Source: Paramecium sonneborni (taxonomy: Eukaryota; Ciliophora; Oligohymenophorea; Peniculida; Parameciidae). Taken from it: a stretch of 32,473 nt of DNA. Location of the stretch: the NCBI GenBank assembly GCA_905182985.1, contig CAJJDN010000086.1:259926-292398 (forward strand), written 5' to 3'. Shown piece by piece: positions 1 to 12,382 of this stretch; position 1 is the first letter of the stretch, and each line of letters starts with the position of its first letter. The position numbers and the translations under genes are program-made. The notes under the pieces were generated by a model. That model did not search any database and was not told where the DNA came from. It was given only the letters and a program-made list of their open reading frames with translations.

Positions 1-3000
1 AGTTAATAGGAATAATTAGTAAAGGCTGAAACAGAAGAAGTGAATAAGAAAGCTTAGGATGTAAAAATAATAGCAGATGATGCTTAAGCTGATTTGGATG
101 TAGTAATGCCAGAATTAGAAAAGGCATTAAAAGCAGTAGAATAGATGGATGAAAATGAAATAAAGATTGTAAGAACATATAATAATCCACCTTAAGCAGT
201 GGTAATGGTTTTGGAGGCAGTCTTAACATTATTAGGTTAAAATACTAGTTGGGATTCTGCTAAAAAGGCAATGATTGATGTAGGATCATTTGTAAGTTAG
301 TTGAAAAATTATCCAAGAGATAATATTCCTGAGAAAATTCTTAATAATTTAAAAAAAATAATTTCAAGAGATGACTTTGTACCTGATTTAATAAGAACAA
401 AGGCTAAACCTGCTGCAGATATGGCATCATGGTGTATAGCTATGAATACATATGCAAATGTAAGTAAGAAAGTAGAACCAAAGAAAAAGAAGGTGGCAGA
501 AATGATGGCAATATTAGATTAGGCAAATAAAGAATTAGCAGTTAAGGAAGGGGAACTTTTAAAAGTCAAATAGGCAGTCAAGAAATTATAGTAGGAGACA
601 GCAGAAATGGCATAAAAGAAATAAGATCTTGAAAACTTAAAAGAATTAACTGAAGCTAGATTAGATAGAGCATAGAAATTAATTAGTTTGACAGCATCAG
701 AGGCTGAAAGATGGGCAAGAACAGTTGAAGAATTAGGAATTGCTATAATCAATTTAATAGGTGATGTATTTTTGGCAGCTGCATCTATTTCATATAATGG
801 ACCATTTACAGGACCGTATAGAAATGAATTAATTAATCATTGGACAGAAAAGGTTAGAGAAGCATAAATTCCTGTATCTGAGAAATTTACATTAGTTGGT
901 ACACTTGGTGATCCATTATAATTGAGAGATTGGACAATTAATAAATTACCAAGTGATTCTGTTTCTTAGGAGAATTCTATTCTTGCTACTTAAGGATATA
1001 GATGGCCTTTAATGATTGATCCACAATAATAAGCTAATAATTGGATTAAGAGTTCTTTTTCTGCTCTTAAATTAAAAGTTGTTAAATTTTCAGATCCAAA
1101 ATTTTAATCTGATATGAGATTATGTATTACTAATGGATATCCTATTTTGATTTAAGATATTGAAGAGAATTTGGATCCATCAATTGAAACTATATTATAA
1201 AAATAATATAAAGAATCTGATGGTCGTATTTTAATTAAATTTGGAGAAGCTGAGATTGATTTTGATAAAAATTTCAAATTGTTTATAACAACAAAGATTC
1301 CAAATCCAAAATATTTACCTGAAGTATTTATTAAAGTAACAGTAATTAATTTTACAGTGACTTTTGAAGGTTTAGAAGAATAATTATTGGCAGATGTGGT
1401 TAGATTAGAGAAAGAAGAAATTGAAATTCAAAAAGATGAGAATGTTATGAAATTAGCATAATATCGTAAAATGTTGAGTGAATCAGAAGCTATGATTTTA
1501 AAGTAATTAGCAGAAGCAGACCCAGAAAAGATCTTAGATAATGTAGATTTAATTACATCATTATAATCTGCTAAAACAACAAGTGAAGAAAGTAATCTAA
1601 AGATTGAAGAATCAGTTGTTTTAGAAAAAACAATAGAAAGAGTACGTAATGAATATAGATCTGTAGCAGTAAGAGGTTCAGTGTTGTATTTTGTAATAAA
1701 AGATCTCAATCTTATAGATCCTATGTATTAATACTCATTACAATATGTCTAAGTTATGTTCAATTTAGCTATGAGATAAGCATTACCAGCAGAAGAGTTA
1801 TAATAAAGATTAGCAAATTTAATAGATAGTATAACAAAAGTGATCTTTACAAATGTATGCAGAGGATTATTCGAATAACATAAATTAATTTATTCATTTT
1901 TGATAGCAGCTTAAATTAACAGAAAAGCAAATATAATATCTGATGGACTTTGGAGTTCATTCTTAAGAGGAGCAGGAGTTATTGAAAAATCTAAGTTACC
2001 AGTTAATCCAGATAAAATTCTTATAGGAGAGTCATCTTGGGAATTAGCTGCCTATTTGGATTTAAATTTTGAAGTTTTTAAAGGATTATGTTAACACATA
2101 TAAAAAAATATGGCTGCATGGAAAACATTTATCTAAGCATCTGATCCTTTGGTAGTAAAATTAGAAGAACCTTATTAAAGTAAATTGGATGAATTCGAAA
2201 AGATGATGATAGTTAAAATTTTTAGAAGTGAAAAGATATTATTTGCACTTTCAAATTATGTTGAATAAAATATTGGTAGATTTTATTTAGAATCTCCAAA
2301 TACAACAATGGAAACACTATACAATGATTCTGATGTTACAACTCCAATTATCTTTGTATTATCCTAGGGAGCAGATCCTACATCTTAGATTTTAAAGTTT
2401 GCTAAGGAGAGAAGCTTTGAAGATAATTTAGCAATAATATCTTTGGGTTAGGGTTAAGGAAAGATTGCTACTAAATAAATTAATGATGCAACTGGAACTG
2501 GAGGTTGGGTGTTATTATAAAATTGTCATCTTGCTAGAACATTCATGCCAGATTTAGAAAAATTAGTTGATGAGATTACAGCTAAAAAATCAACAGTCAA
2601 TCCTAGTTATAGATTATTCCTTACATCTATGCCTGCTTCTTATTTCCCAGTAAGTATTCTTTAAAATGGAATTAAGTTAACAACCGAACCTCCAAGAGGT
2701 TTGAAGGCAAATCTAAAACGATCACTTTAAGATATATCAAATGATTTTCTAGATACTGCAGCTAAACCAGAAATTTATCATAAGTTGGTTATGGGATTAT
2801 GTTATTTCCATGCAATTATTTAAGAACGTAAGAAATTTGGTCCTTTGGGATGGAATATAAAATATGAATTTAATGACAGTGATCTTGATACTTCAAAAAC
2901 AGTTATTAAAATGCTTTTAGGTGAAAATGATACTGTTCCATGGGATGCAATGTTATATGTTAGTGGTAATATCAATTATGGAGGAAGAGTTACTGATGAT

Positions 3001-4228
3001 TGGGATAGAAGATGTTTAATGACAATTCTTAAAAAATTCATCTGTAATGAAGTCTTAGATGATAATTATGTTTTTTGTGAAAATAATACTTACAGAATAC
3101 CTGTAAAAAATGTAGTTGAAGAATATATTAAATATGTTGAATCATTACCAATGACAGATGACCCTGCAGTTTTTGGTATGCATGAAAATGCAAATATCAC
3201 TTTCTAATAAAGAGAAAGTGATTCCATTTTAGAAACAATCTTATCTATATAACCAAGAGAGGGTGGAGGATCATCTGAAAAAACACCTGATTAAATAGTT
3301 TTAGAATTAGTAAAAAGCATCTAAGATGATCTTCCTCCACTTTTAACAAAAGATGAATCAAATAAAGAATTATGGCTAATAAATCCAGAGAAAAATCTTA
3401 TTCCATCATTATCAACTGTTCTTTTGTAAGAATTAGAACGTTTTAATATCTTATTATCAACAATGGGAAGAACATTGCAAGGATTAGCTTAAGCAATTGA
3501 AGGTATAGTTGTAATGAGTTAAGAATTGGATAGTATGTATTATTCTCTTATGAATAATGAAGTTCCTAAAGTATGGAATAAAGTGGGATATTTATCATTA
3601 AAGGGTTTAGCATCTTGGATTAGAGATTTAAAAGAAAGAGTTAAGTTTATGTCAGAATGGTTAATCACTGGTGGACCTAATTGTTTCTGGATCTCTGGAT
3701 TTTTTTATCCTTAAGGATTTTTAACTGGAGTACTATAAACACATGCTCGTAAGACTGCTATAGCTATAGATAATCTTGTTTTCTCCTTTAAGGTCTAAGA
3801 ATTTGAAAAAGAATAATGCTCTACTAAACCTGTAGATGGTGTTTTTATTTATGGGTTATTTTTGGAAGGAGCTTAATGGAAAAAGAAATGCTTGGCAGAT
3901 CTCAATTTTGTATTATTTTATCATTAATTTTATAGGGTCAAATGAATATGCTCATGCCAGTTATTCATTTCCTACCTATACAATAGGACAAATATTCATC
4001 ACGATCTGATAATTATAGGTATTATTCATTAATTAATCATTAGTTGTCCTGTTTACAAAACATAAACCAGAGCTGGTGTTTTATCCACAACAGGATAAAG
4101 TACAAATTACGTTTTAGCTGTGGTAATTCTTTAATAATATATTTTTGTAGGATTTACCAACTTTGGATTAACCTCCTGAATATTGGACATTAAGAGGAAC
4201 CGCACTTATTTGTGCACTTAAAGAATGA
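1..4228 (+). CDS. Axonemal dynein heavy chain, C-terminal part (5' end outside window)
   Basis: Motor subunit that slides ciliary microtubules. The frame starts inside the stalk and runs about 1382 residues to TGA with TAA/TAG as Gln. In order: stalk coiled coil and microtubule-binding tip (RTYNNPPQAV near residue 58, PRDNIPEKIL near 104), return helix, AAA5 (GYPILIQDIEENLDP near 380), AAA6 (TPIIFVLSQGADPT near 781, GWVLLQNCHLA near 835), then the C-terminal domain (LGWNIKYEFN near 950, GGRVTDDWDRR near 994, FWISGFFYPQGFLTG near 1229, STTGQSTNYVLAV near the end). Three introns near the 3' end, 3910-3935, 4019-4043 and 4123-4150, restore the conserved tail ending in ALICALKE. The long C-terminal domain and LSTTGQSTNY fit axonemal, inner-arm-type chains rather than cytoplasmic dynein. 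Which arm cannot be told from this part. Confidence 0.96.
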
Positions 4229-4300
4229 TTTATAATTGAATAAGATAACTTTAGGTTTATTTATTATTAATAACTCTAAATTAGTAAAATCAAAATTTTT

Positions 4301-5668
4301 TCAAAGAGGCAAGATAGTTTTATTTTCTTGCTTCTTTTAAGATTTTTCTTTGTTTTTTTATTCTTAAATAATAACTCTCTTTCCTTACTTCCACTGACCC
4401 TTTTCATGGGAATTATTAGGATAGATTATTATTCCTTAACCATGCATCAAACCTTTCTTCCACATTCCTTTATAAATCTTTCCATCAGGATAATAATATT
4501 CTCCATATCCATCTCTTACATTGTTCACATAATTTCCTATGTATTTCTTTCCTCCTGGCCATATAAATACACCATGTCCATGCATCATTCCATTGCACCA
4601 TTTTCCTTCAAATTTTCTACCATCCTGCCAAATTACTTTCCCCTCTTCTATAGCCTTTCCATTTACCCATAATCCCTCAAAAAAAAACTATTCCTTGTTA
4701 TTAAACAACTTTCCCTAACCATTTCGTTAATTATTTTGAAACTAACCGATGAATACTGATCCATCAGGCATCTATTCTTTACCAATACCGTTTTTTTGTC
4801 CATTTTCCCATTCTCCTTCATAGACTATTTATTCACTGTTAAGGAAAAAACCTTCACCACTAAATTATCCATTTTTGAACTCACCAATATATATATTTCC
4901 ATCCTTTCTAATAATCCTTCCTTCACCATGATAAACATCATTAAACCAATATCCTTCATATATAAAATCTTCACAAATCAAAAATCCAAACCCATTTCTT
5001 TTTTATTAAAACCATTCTCCATAATATATCTAATTCTCTTATAGTTCAAATGGCTTAAAGTTGCAATTAATCACTTTATATGGTCCTAACTTATTCCAAA
5101 ATCCAGCTATTATTCGATCAGAAATCAAAATTTAAGTACCAAGATATGGTTTTGCTTAATTCTCAAATGGATGATGAACAGATGTTTTACATTTCAAATC
5201 ATCCAATATAGCCACAATTATAGGATCATGCTCTTCTATTTTTATATTTCTATCATTTCTCAGTTTGTTTCTACATCCATTTACATCCATCCATTGATCA
5301 TCATGAATATCAACATTAGCATCTAAACATGATCCTAATCCTTATTCTTTTACTTAGCTTATAACAATATTATTGAGAACTGTTGACTGATCTTATTGAG
5401 CGACATTTTAATTTTCAAAATCTCCTTTATAGAATGTTAATTCATGTTATTGAAGCTGCTCCATTTCTAACTTAGTGATTTGAATCCTTTATTATTCTTA
5501 ATTGATTTATAATTGCATTTTCTAATTCTGATTCTTTTAATGAGATTTCTCATTCGATTGAACTTCAACCTATTTCTTCTCTTTTTTTTCACCTATTTAT
5601 GCTGCATCATTCGAATCTATGGTTATTTATCATTTGTTACTTATTTCTTTTGAATTTTTAGATCCCAT
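4301..5668 (-). CDS. MORN-repeat protein with putative N-myristoylation signal
   Basis: About 447 residues, function unknown. MORN repeats usually bind membranes or scaffold cortical and ciliary structures. The chosen start gives MGSKNSKE, a good N-myristoylation motif (Gly2, Ser6, Lys7). A single 24-base intron (5617-5640, with an in-frame TGA) joins it to a Gln/Lys-rich coiled coil (about 20-110), a less ordered middle, and about nine MORN repeats from residue 200 to 430, such as YEGEWENGQKNGIG, FEGKWCNGMMHGHG and YKGMWKKGLMHGQG. A basic tail follows. The gene is convergent with the dynein, 72 bases away. The frame is also open upstream to an ATG at 5923 (85 more codons), so a longer N terminus is possible. 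I prefer the inner start because of the myristoylation motif. Confidence 0.88.
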
Positions 5669-6098
5669 TGAAGTTAGAGTAATATTTATAAAAAAAATGT
5701 TTCTAATAAATGCAAACTCATTATTATATTAATTATATTCAGTTTTTTTATTAACCTAATATCTTACTTCCATTTTAACTCTTGCTTTTTAATTGATACA
5801 AATTTTTATTCCATTTTTTCTAACTTTCAATTAAAAACTAACATTTCTTGCTGGCTAGTAGATTTTTATGATTTCCCTTTCTTGCTAACTTGATTAAGTT
5901 ATCAACAAATTACTATTCTACATAAAACTAATTAAAACCGCGACCAGTCTAGTTCTGAAATTTTAGGTTAGATATACAAATTTATTTATAAATTATTATG
6001 AATTTAATTAGCCTCACTGAAGATTTTACAACTTAAACATATTTTATTTAAATTAATACAACACTATTATAATTTCGAAAAATAAATCAATAGTCAAG
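5669..6098. other. Intergenic stretch, no clear gene
   Basis: AT-rich. On the minus strand the MORN gene frame stays open as far as an ATG at 5921-5923, giving Lys/Gln/Asn-rich sequence that could be a longer N terminus or chance. A small GC-richer patch, gaccagtct, lies near 5941. I see no convincing RNA gene or repeat. Confidence 0.4.
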
Positions 6099-6791
6099 AT
6101 GGAAACAATAGAACAAGTCTAAATTCAGATATCCTCTATTGATTAATCAACTTCCTTAAATTTAAATGGTTGGGAATCAATTGATACAGACTTGAATGAA
6201 TAGGCTATTTTTCAAGACTAGGATTAGTTTCTATCAATTTTAAGAAAGCATTAATTTGTCATTGGTATTTCTAAACCTTTAGAAACAAGAGTTGGCTTAA
6301 ATTCAATATAAAAAAATAAAATCACTATTAAAGGTCGATTAGGAATTCAAACTAAGCTACCTTGATCTCTAATATTACATATTCATTATTCTATAAAAAA
6401 TTTTAAAGCTAAATTTTTTGAACAAGTTAAGTATACTTCAGCTCTCAATTAAATATAAAATGAGAATATTTTTATACAAGGCTGAAGATTTCTGAAGATT
6501 ACTCTAATGAAAATTGAATAAGATGCTTGAGATCTATTTTAAGTTTCAAGAGGGAATGTATACGAATATAAATTTTTTTCTTCTTTTAAACCAACTTGAC
6601 TAATTGAAAAAAAAACAATAAAAATATCAAAAATATCTTATAATACCTATTCCTATTGACTTTATCTATAACGATTGCATTGAATAGTCTTCCCTTTTCA
6701 ACTTTTTAAGTAAAAAAAATTTAAATTAAAGAAATTTTTATTTAAAAATAATTAAATATAAAATGTATTAATTAATAATAAAGATAAATGA
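6099..6791 (+). pseudogene. Degenerate reading frame interrupted by in-frame TGA codons
   Basis: From the ATG at 6099 an 88-codon frame runs to TGA at 6363-6365 with codon use like a gene (METIEQVQIQISS, NGWESIDTDLNEQ, FLSILRKHQFVIGISKP). The same frame stays protein-like beyond that stop but meets TGA again at 6483, 6528, 6597, 6657 and 6681, then 6789. Several of these sit where Trp would be natural (QG-TGA-RFLK, DA-TGA-DLFQV). No frameshift is needed, and I could find no GTA...TAG intron set that removes all the stops. The best reading is a pseudogene. An 88-residue protein ending at 6365 is the alternative. I do not recognise the family. Confidence 0.4.
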
Positions 6792-7152
6792 AAACAATAA
6801 TACATCTAATAAATGACAGAGGTATAACACTTTAATTAATGAATGTTTCATAGTAATAGAATTTCGATAAAATATTGCAAAAAAGGTTAGCTGTTTGGAA
6901 TTTACATTCAATATATTTATAATATAATTTAAATGTTTTTAATATATTTTATTTTTTAGTAATTTAGATGATATTTTTAAAAATAATCTTTATTATTGTA
7001 AATTTTTTGGTTCATTAATATAATTTGATAAATACAATTTACAACAAATTGAAAATCTTAAGAAGAACACAAAAATGATATTTTTTTAAATTTCATATAT
7101 GGAGCATATTGAATAAAAACTAAAAATTTGATCAAACATGATAAATGATATT
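6792..7152. other. Unassigned AT-rich stretch with short open frames
   Basis: An ATG at 6788 opens a frame beginning MKTIIHLINDRGITLQ, and a second frame from about 6958 to TGA at 7129-7131 reads plausibly (NLDDIFKNNLYYCKFFGSL, YNLQQIENLKKNTKM). They are in different phases. No GTA...TAG intron of normal size joins them. This could be a short gene I failed to splice, or further decay of the frame upstream. Confidence 0.25.
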
Positions 7153-8592
7153 TCAAGAAGGTTTGACCATGTTTTTTTTCCATCCACTTATAATAATATA
7201 AAGCAAATTCAATAGAATAACACTAAAGCATCCTAAACCTAGTAAATACATAAAAAGTAGTATCTAATTTGATATTATAGTGTCCCATCCCCCAAAGAGC
7301 CAAAATACAAATGCAAGAGACATCATTTAGAAAAAGTTAAAAGCCTTCTAAATGTAAGAATAACTAAATAAAATATGAAATAATACGTTGATTTGTGAAC
7401 AACTACATTCAATATTCCAGGTTATGCATCACAATCCAAATCTGGCATTCCAAAGCTATCTTCTTTGAAAGTTAATACAAAAAATGTTTTCAATTAGAAA
7501 TAAATAATTGATAGAACTTATCCTGTAAAATCTTAATCTTCAGAGAATAAATAAAATTAGATTAGTCCACAAATGCAAAATAGCCCAAAGTATTCATATT
7601 CAATATTATATTCCTGTAATTAAAAATACACTGACACTACTAAAAGGAGTTTAAGGTACAATTCACAAATAAATTAAAAACTCCATCTAATACTTAAAAA
7701 GGAACTGCCAGCAAAAAAATTTAAATGCATAAATCCATTAACTATAGAGAGTAAATTTAGACCTGCAATAACTAAATAGGTAATTTATAGGTTTTATAAA
7801 TCCTGCATTTAAAGATAGAAAAAGGTTATCATAAGTGGGAAATTAAAGAAGAATGCATCAATCATTCTACACAATGTCATCATATGTTCAATAGTCCCAT
7901 CTTTTTTATTTTATACATATATGTAATAGATCCAATAGCAAATATCTAAATTAGTTAATATAAAGAATGCTATTTTAAAAGATCTCCATCCATTTTCAAA
8001 GGAACTATCTAAATAAGGCAATTCATCAAGCCATTCATCATTTAAAAAATAAATGAGTAAGCCTTTTAATAATTATACAAATAAAAATAAGCCCTAATGC
8101 TAATAATTTAAAAATACCCCTAAAATTTCAGGATGATACAGATCTTAATCCAAAATTATTAATTTAAGTGAAAATAATAATACAGTAGAAAATACAGAAT
8201 AATAAACTAAAAGCAAATATGTGGGAGTGAAGTATTTTTAAATAAATCTATCAAGTTTTGTAAGAAATCCTTCTTAATTATCTGTTGTCTTTTCATCACA
8301 CTGTCTTCTGCATGAACATCCTTTAATCCTGTTTAAAAAGCCTTCATTAGGATCAGGAGAAAGCTAAATGGGTTAAATGGGTTATTTTTCAGTTTCTAGT
8401 GGTTTAAGTTCGTTAGGATCAAGTTCTTGTTGTTGATTATAATTTTAATCATATTTATCAACTTATTCATCATTTTACTAATTTGGAGAAATTTGTTAAC
8501 CATTATCCTTTGGAAATAATTGTTTTACTTACTTGTTGATCTTGGTTTTCATCCGGGAATTAGATCACTTAATTATTATCATCATCTGCCAT
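7153..8592 (-). CDS. Multi-pass membrane protein, function unknown
   Basis: About 463 residues. An acidic, Gln/Asn-rich cytosolic-type N terminus (MADDDNNQVIQFPDENQ) and a short Cys cluster (CSCRRQC) near residue 75 precede eight to ten hydrophobic segments, for example TYLLLVYYSVFSTVLLFSL, FILTNLDICYWIYYIYV, ITYLVIAGLNLLSIV, LLVVSVYF and LLFMYLLGLGCFSVILL. The C terminus is basic (GWKKNMVKPS). Two introns are needed: 7364-7386 (23 bases, TAG), which moves the end into the correct frame, and one starting at 8532. For the latter, a 25-base version (8508-8532) ends AAG and a 55-base version (8478-8532) ends TAG; the shorter fits the size of all other introns here. Segment layout is loosely reminiscent of XK-related proteins, but I cannot support that assignment. 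Confidence 0.85.
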
Positions 8593-8682
8593 TGTTAACT
8601 GATTAAATATTAAAATAATATAACTGTATATAGAAAAAGAAGATATAAAATATAAATTTATTTGATAAAATCCTTTTTAAAA

Positions 8683-10080
8683 ATGACAATCTTATCAACC
8701 GAAATCATACTAACTTTGATAGCCTTGATCCTTTATTACCTGTATTATAGAAAATTCAAATTCTTTACAATAGTAGAGAAGTTAGAACAACATAATATAA
8801 GAAACAAATTGCCTAGAGGAAAATGTCCACCATCTTATCCTAATGGTTGGTATCGTTTATGTAGATCAGGAGAATTGAAATAAGGGTATTATTGTTAATA
8901 AATCAAATAGAGATGTAAAAGAAATAAAACTATGTGGAAGACATATTGCTTATTATAGAGGAACAGATAAAAATGTTTATGCAGTAGCTGCTTATTGTCC
9001 ACATATGGGTGCTAATTTAGGAATTGGAGGATAAGTAAAATTTAGATCTTGTATTGAGTAATTATTATTTATAATTATTAATAGATGTCCTTTTCATGGA
9101 TGGGCATTTGATGGTAAAAGTGGTTTATGTGTTAATTCAGATAAATTAGATCCCAAAATTGTTTAAACTTATTGCTATCCAGATATTGAAAAGGTGACTA
9201 AAAATCAAAAAGGAGAGTATTTATAGAAAATATCTGAAGGGGAAGTTAAAATTAAAACTTATCTTGTCAAAGAATTAAAAGGAATTGTATATATATGGCT
9301 ACATAATAAAGAATCTAAACCGTAAATATAACAACATATTATTATTTTAGATGGTACGATTTGGTAAGTGAGTAAAGTGAACATTTAACTTTGAGAGCTG
9401 AAAGTGTTAATTATGTAAATTGTCACATATAAGAAATACCAGAAAATGGTGCTGATATGAAACATTTTGATTATATCCATTATTCAGCTATGGATATTAT
9501 TCCATCATGGATATTATAATTAAAATGGGAAATGAGAACCAAAAATGCAAAAGATTCTGATTTTTTGGAAAAGATGACACATCCAACAGAAAAATGTAGA
9601 ATTTATTAAAAAACTTTATTTGATCAATATCTTGTTAATAAAGAACTTATACCATATATGAATGTACTCTTATTAGATGGATATGTAATATTCTTTAATA
9701 AATATAAATTTCATGCTGTTTGGGCAACTGGATTTTAGATGGGTCCAGCAACAGTTGCTTTATATGTTAAGAGTGCCTTATTTGAAGTCTTATTTAAATA
9801 AGCAATTCAACCTGTTGAAAAATTCACTTAAAAAGTTTACCATACTGTATTTACTAATGGTTATTTACCTTATTGGTTATCAGCATACCTTCTTCATGCT
9901 GAATTGAGATAAGTGATCTTTGATGTTAAATTATGGAATGCAAAGATATTCTCAGAAACCTTAAGATATAATATGAAAACTTATGCAGATTAAGCATTAT
10001 TAAATTGGAGATAATGGTATTCCCAATTTTATGAAGGATCTGCTGAATTTGAAAAGAATTTAGATATCTTAGAATGGTGA
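8683..10080 (+). CDS. Rieske non-haem iron oxygenase, sterol C7-desaturase (DAF-36/Neverland) type
   Basis: About 438 residues. Residues 4-25 form an N-terminal membrane anchor. GWYRLCRSGEL leads into a Rieske [2Fe-2S] domain with CPHMG near residue 97 and CPFHGW near 117 (the C-x-H and C-x2-H ligand pairs). The catalytic part has the mononuclear iron motif D-x2-H-x4-H within NGADMKHFDYIH near 229, preceded by NYVNCHIQEIPENGAD, typical of the animal and ciliate sterol desaturase branch. Members introduce the C7-C8 double bond into sterols using electrons from a separate reductase. Ciliates of this group take up sterols and modify them, so that is the likely role here (inference). Introns: 8886-8910, 9058-9084 (3n, stop-free) and 9322-9350. 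The start is the first ATG in frame, directly before the hydrophobic segment. The sequence shows no operon partner. Confidence 0.93.
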
Positions 10081-10132
10081 TTTGGTTAATAAATATATAG
10101 TAAATATATAAATTATGCAAATAATTTCTTTT

Positions 10133-11917
10133 TCATAACAAACTAATTATAATTAATATTATTTCCAAAGAAAGAAGTTTCTGAAATATTATTATCATAT
10201 TTTCTAATTCAGAAACTTCAAACATTAAACTAAAATCTCTAAATCCCCATGATTCTATAAATTCATATATTTTATTACCATTTTCAGCATCTTCATCTAA
10301 AGTAGATCTTATTCTGAGAAGTGTATCTGATTAATTATGTTGAATAACAACATCAACATAAATTATCTTATCAAAAAAATCTGATCCACATAAACTAACA
10401 TCATTTGGTTGGTAATCTTATTCTTACCAAATAATTTAGTCATCAACTTCAACAATTAAAATTTCTCCATCCCATGAATCAATTTTATATAAAGTCATTT
10501 AAACTCTTAATTTTTAATGAAGAGGTATTATAAATCTTTTCTCTGCTATTCCTTCAGCTCCTAAAACACTATTACCTCCTAAGATTGTCTTTTACTAACA
10601 AATAGTAATCATTGTATTTGATTTAGTCTCCTTTAAAATCCACCCTTCAGAATTTGTAAATCTATCTTGATAAAAATTAGCTTATAATAAATGAAATGCA
10701 ACCTAAGTTTAACATCCATAAAAAGATTACAATAATTAATTATTAGAACATTCTAAAATTTATATCAATTTATTTTAAATACTTATACAGTCTTTTTATT
10801 CTGGACCTCTACATAAATCACATGAATTAGAACATGGATTATAAAATAATTATAAGTCCCTTAAACCAAAAGATTCATCATCACCACCTTAATCTAAAGT
10901 AGATAAAAAATCTATCTAAACTTAATCACCTGTATGATTAACTGTTAAATCAATCCTTTTAAAAAGAGTAAGATATTTAGCTTCAGAATTACCACATAAC
11001 TTTATTCCATATCCATCATTATTATTAAAACTTTAACTCCAAACCTCCTTTCCATCAATTAATATTAATCCTTTCTCATTATCCCAAGAGTCAATCTTAG
11101 CCCATAAAACATTCAGTCTTAATTTATAATGTGGTACCAATTTTATTATCTTTCTCAAACCTTACCTTTATCCAAATTTTTTGTAACCTCCTATCAACGG
11201 TACTCCTATTCTAATAATTATATTATTATACCTCCACAATTTGTAGCACCATTTATACCACCCAATGATATCCAACCGTCTTATCCCATAAAATTTATAT
11301 GAGTACTTGTCCAACTATTCTAAAATTCAATCCATTTTTAACATTAATCATCTACATTTATATAATCACAAACTTAACATAATCCTGGACATTCTTCTAT
11401 CATAAGTACTAAATTACGAAATCCCCACTAATAATAAATTTTATTCATACTTTATTCTCATTCTCCTATCCATCTCCATTCATTACTATTATTATCGAAG
11501 ATCCACTATGAACAAATTCAGATGTAATTGCTTGAATCACATTTTTATTTTCACTACATTTCTCCATTTATGATTCTTTTAATACTTCATTCTGATCCAA
11601 ATATATTTTTACTTATCCCAACTATTCATAACTGTATATAAACCCATCCATATTACCTCCAAATATCCAAACTAATCTTTATGTAAGAATGTTTCGGAAC
11701 TGGAATTACCTTACTAATTATTGTTTAACTTTATAATCCACCAAATACAAATTTAGAATTACAAATTTCTTATTGAGCCTAACCATGTTATATATTCCAA
11801 CCTAAATTTCTTATTCTTTTTACCATTATTTCCTTAAAAGTTCTCAATCATTTCTTCATATATTTTTTATAGTTCCCCATTAATTAGTATTAATACAAAT
11901 AATATAAATTTATTCAT
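10133..11917 (-). CDS. Secreted or surface protein with three divergent Cys-containing repeats
   Basis: About 554 residues, family not recognised. It starts with a signal peptide (MNKFILFVLILINGELQ). Three related units follow, spaced roughly 180-200 residues. Each has a GWN/GWI-type start with a Cys, a glycine pair (FVFGG, LGGNS), a block like PHYKLRLNVLWAKIDSWD or LHQKLRVQMTLYKIDSWDG, an acidic loop (STLDQGGDDES, STLDEDAENES), and an end motif W/F-G-F/L/I-R-D/N-L/F (WGFRNL near 141, FGLRDL near 318, WGFRDF near 516). CPGLCQVC and CSNSCDLC follow the first two. The C terminus ends in a hydrophobic stretch (LSLEIILIISLL), possibly a membrane or GPI signal. Introns: 11802-11823, 11632-11656 (CAG end), 11428-11450, 11206-11231 and 10255-10278 (3n, stop-free). 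Confidence 0.86.
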
Positions 11918-12382
11918 ATATTTTTTTTTTCATTTATTCTTTTTTTTAAATGATCATCAATTATAATTCTAATCATTTATTTCAACTAATCTTTTATTTA
12001 CATATTTTCTTTTTGCATTCAGATTCTATTAAATGTTCAATTTTATTATCTTAAAACAACTGTACAAATTAATAATTTCCATTTTGGTTTATTTTCTCAA
12101 GGTTCAGGACAATAAAATCATTTGAAGTTTTATAATTATGATAAAACTTTTAAAAAAATAAATATAAACAAATTTCGCCTATTTTGAAACTAAGTAATTA
12201 TTCTACAAAATTTTTTAGCCTTATTTGAAACTTTCATATTGTTTGTAAATGATAATAGTGCTTATTTTTAAGATGACAATTCAATTTTGAAAAGATGATC
12301 AAATAATTCAAGTCTTTTATAAGATCCAGGATGTTTACAGGAAATTTTTATACTTAAAATAACATCTATATGAAATCATAAC
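11918..12382. other. Intergenic region between two minus-strand genes
   Basis: AT-rich spacer of about 465 bases holding the promoter side of the secreted-protein gene and the 3' flank of VPS35L. Several poly-T and poly-A runs are visible. I found no open frame, RNA or repeat that I can support. Confidence 0.4.

Noticed and set aside
519..1709. Minus-strand frames inside the dynein region
   Set aside because: Shadows of a long, well-conserved dynein frame on the plus strand.
4328..5044. Two + strand frames of 114 and 82 codons
   Set aside because: Antisense shadows of the MORN repeats; the minus strand gives a continuous repeat protein with proper start and stop.
6099..6791. Mitochondrial DNA insertion (TGA = Trp)
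   Set aside because: The same frame uses many TAA and TAG as sense codons, which ciliate mitochondria do not.
8478..8532. 55-base TAG-ending intron in the membrane protein gene
   Set aside because: Kept only as an alternative: it is nearly twice the size of any other intron here, and a 25-base AAG-ending intron keeps the frame as well.
9926..10120. Minus-strand frame of 64 codons
   Set aside because: Opposite the last exon of the Rieske oxygenase, which has clear family motifs.
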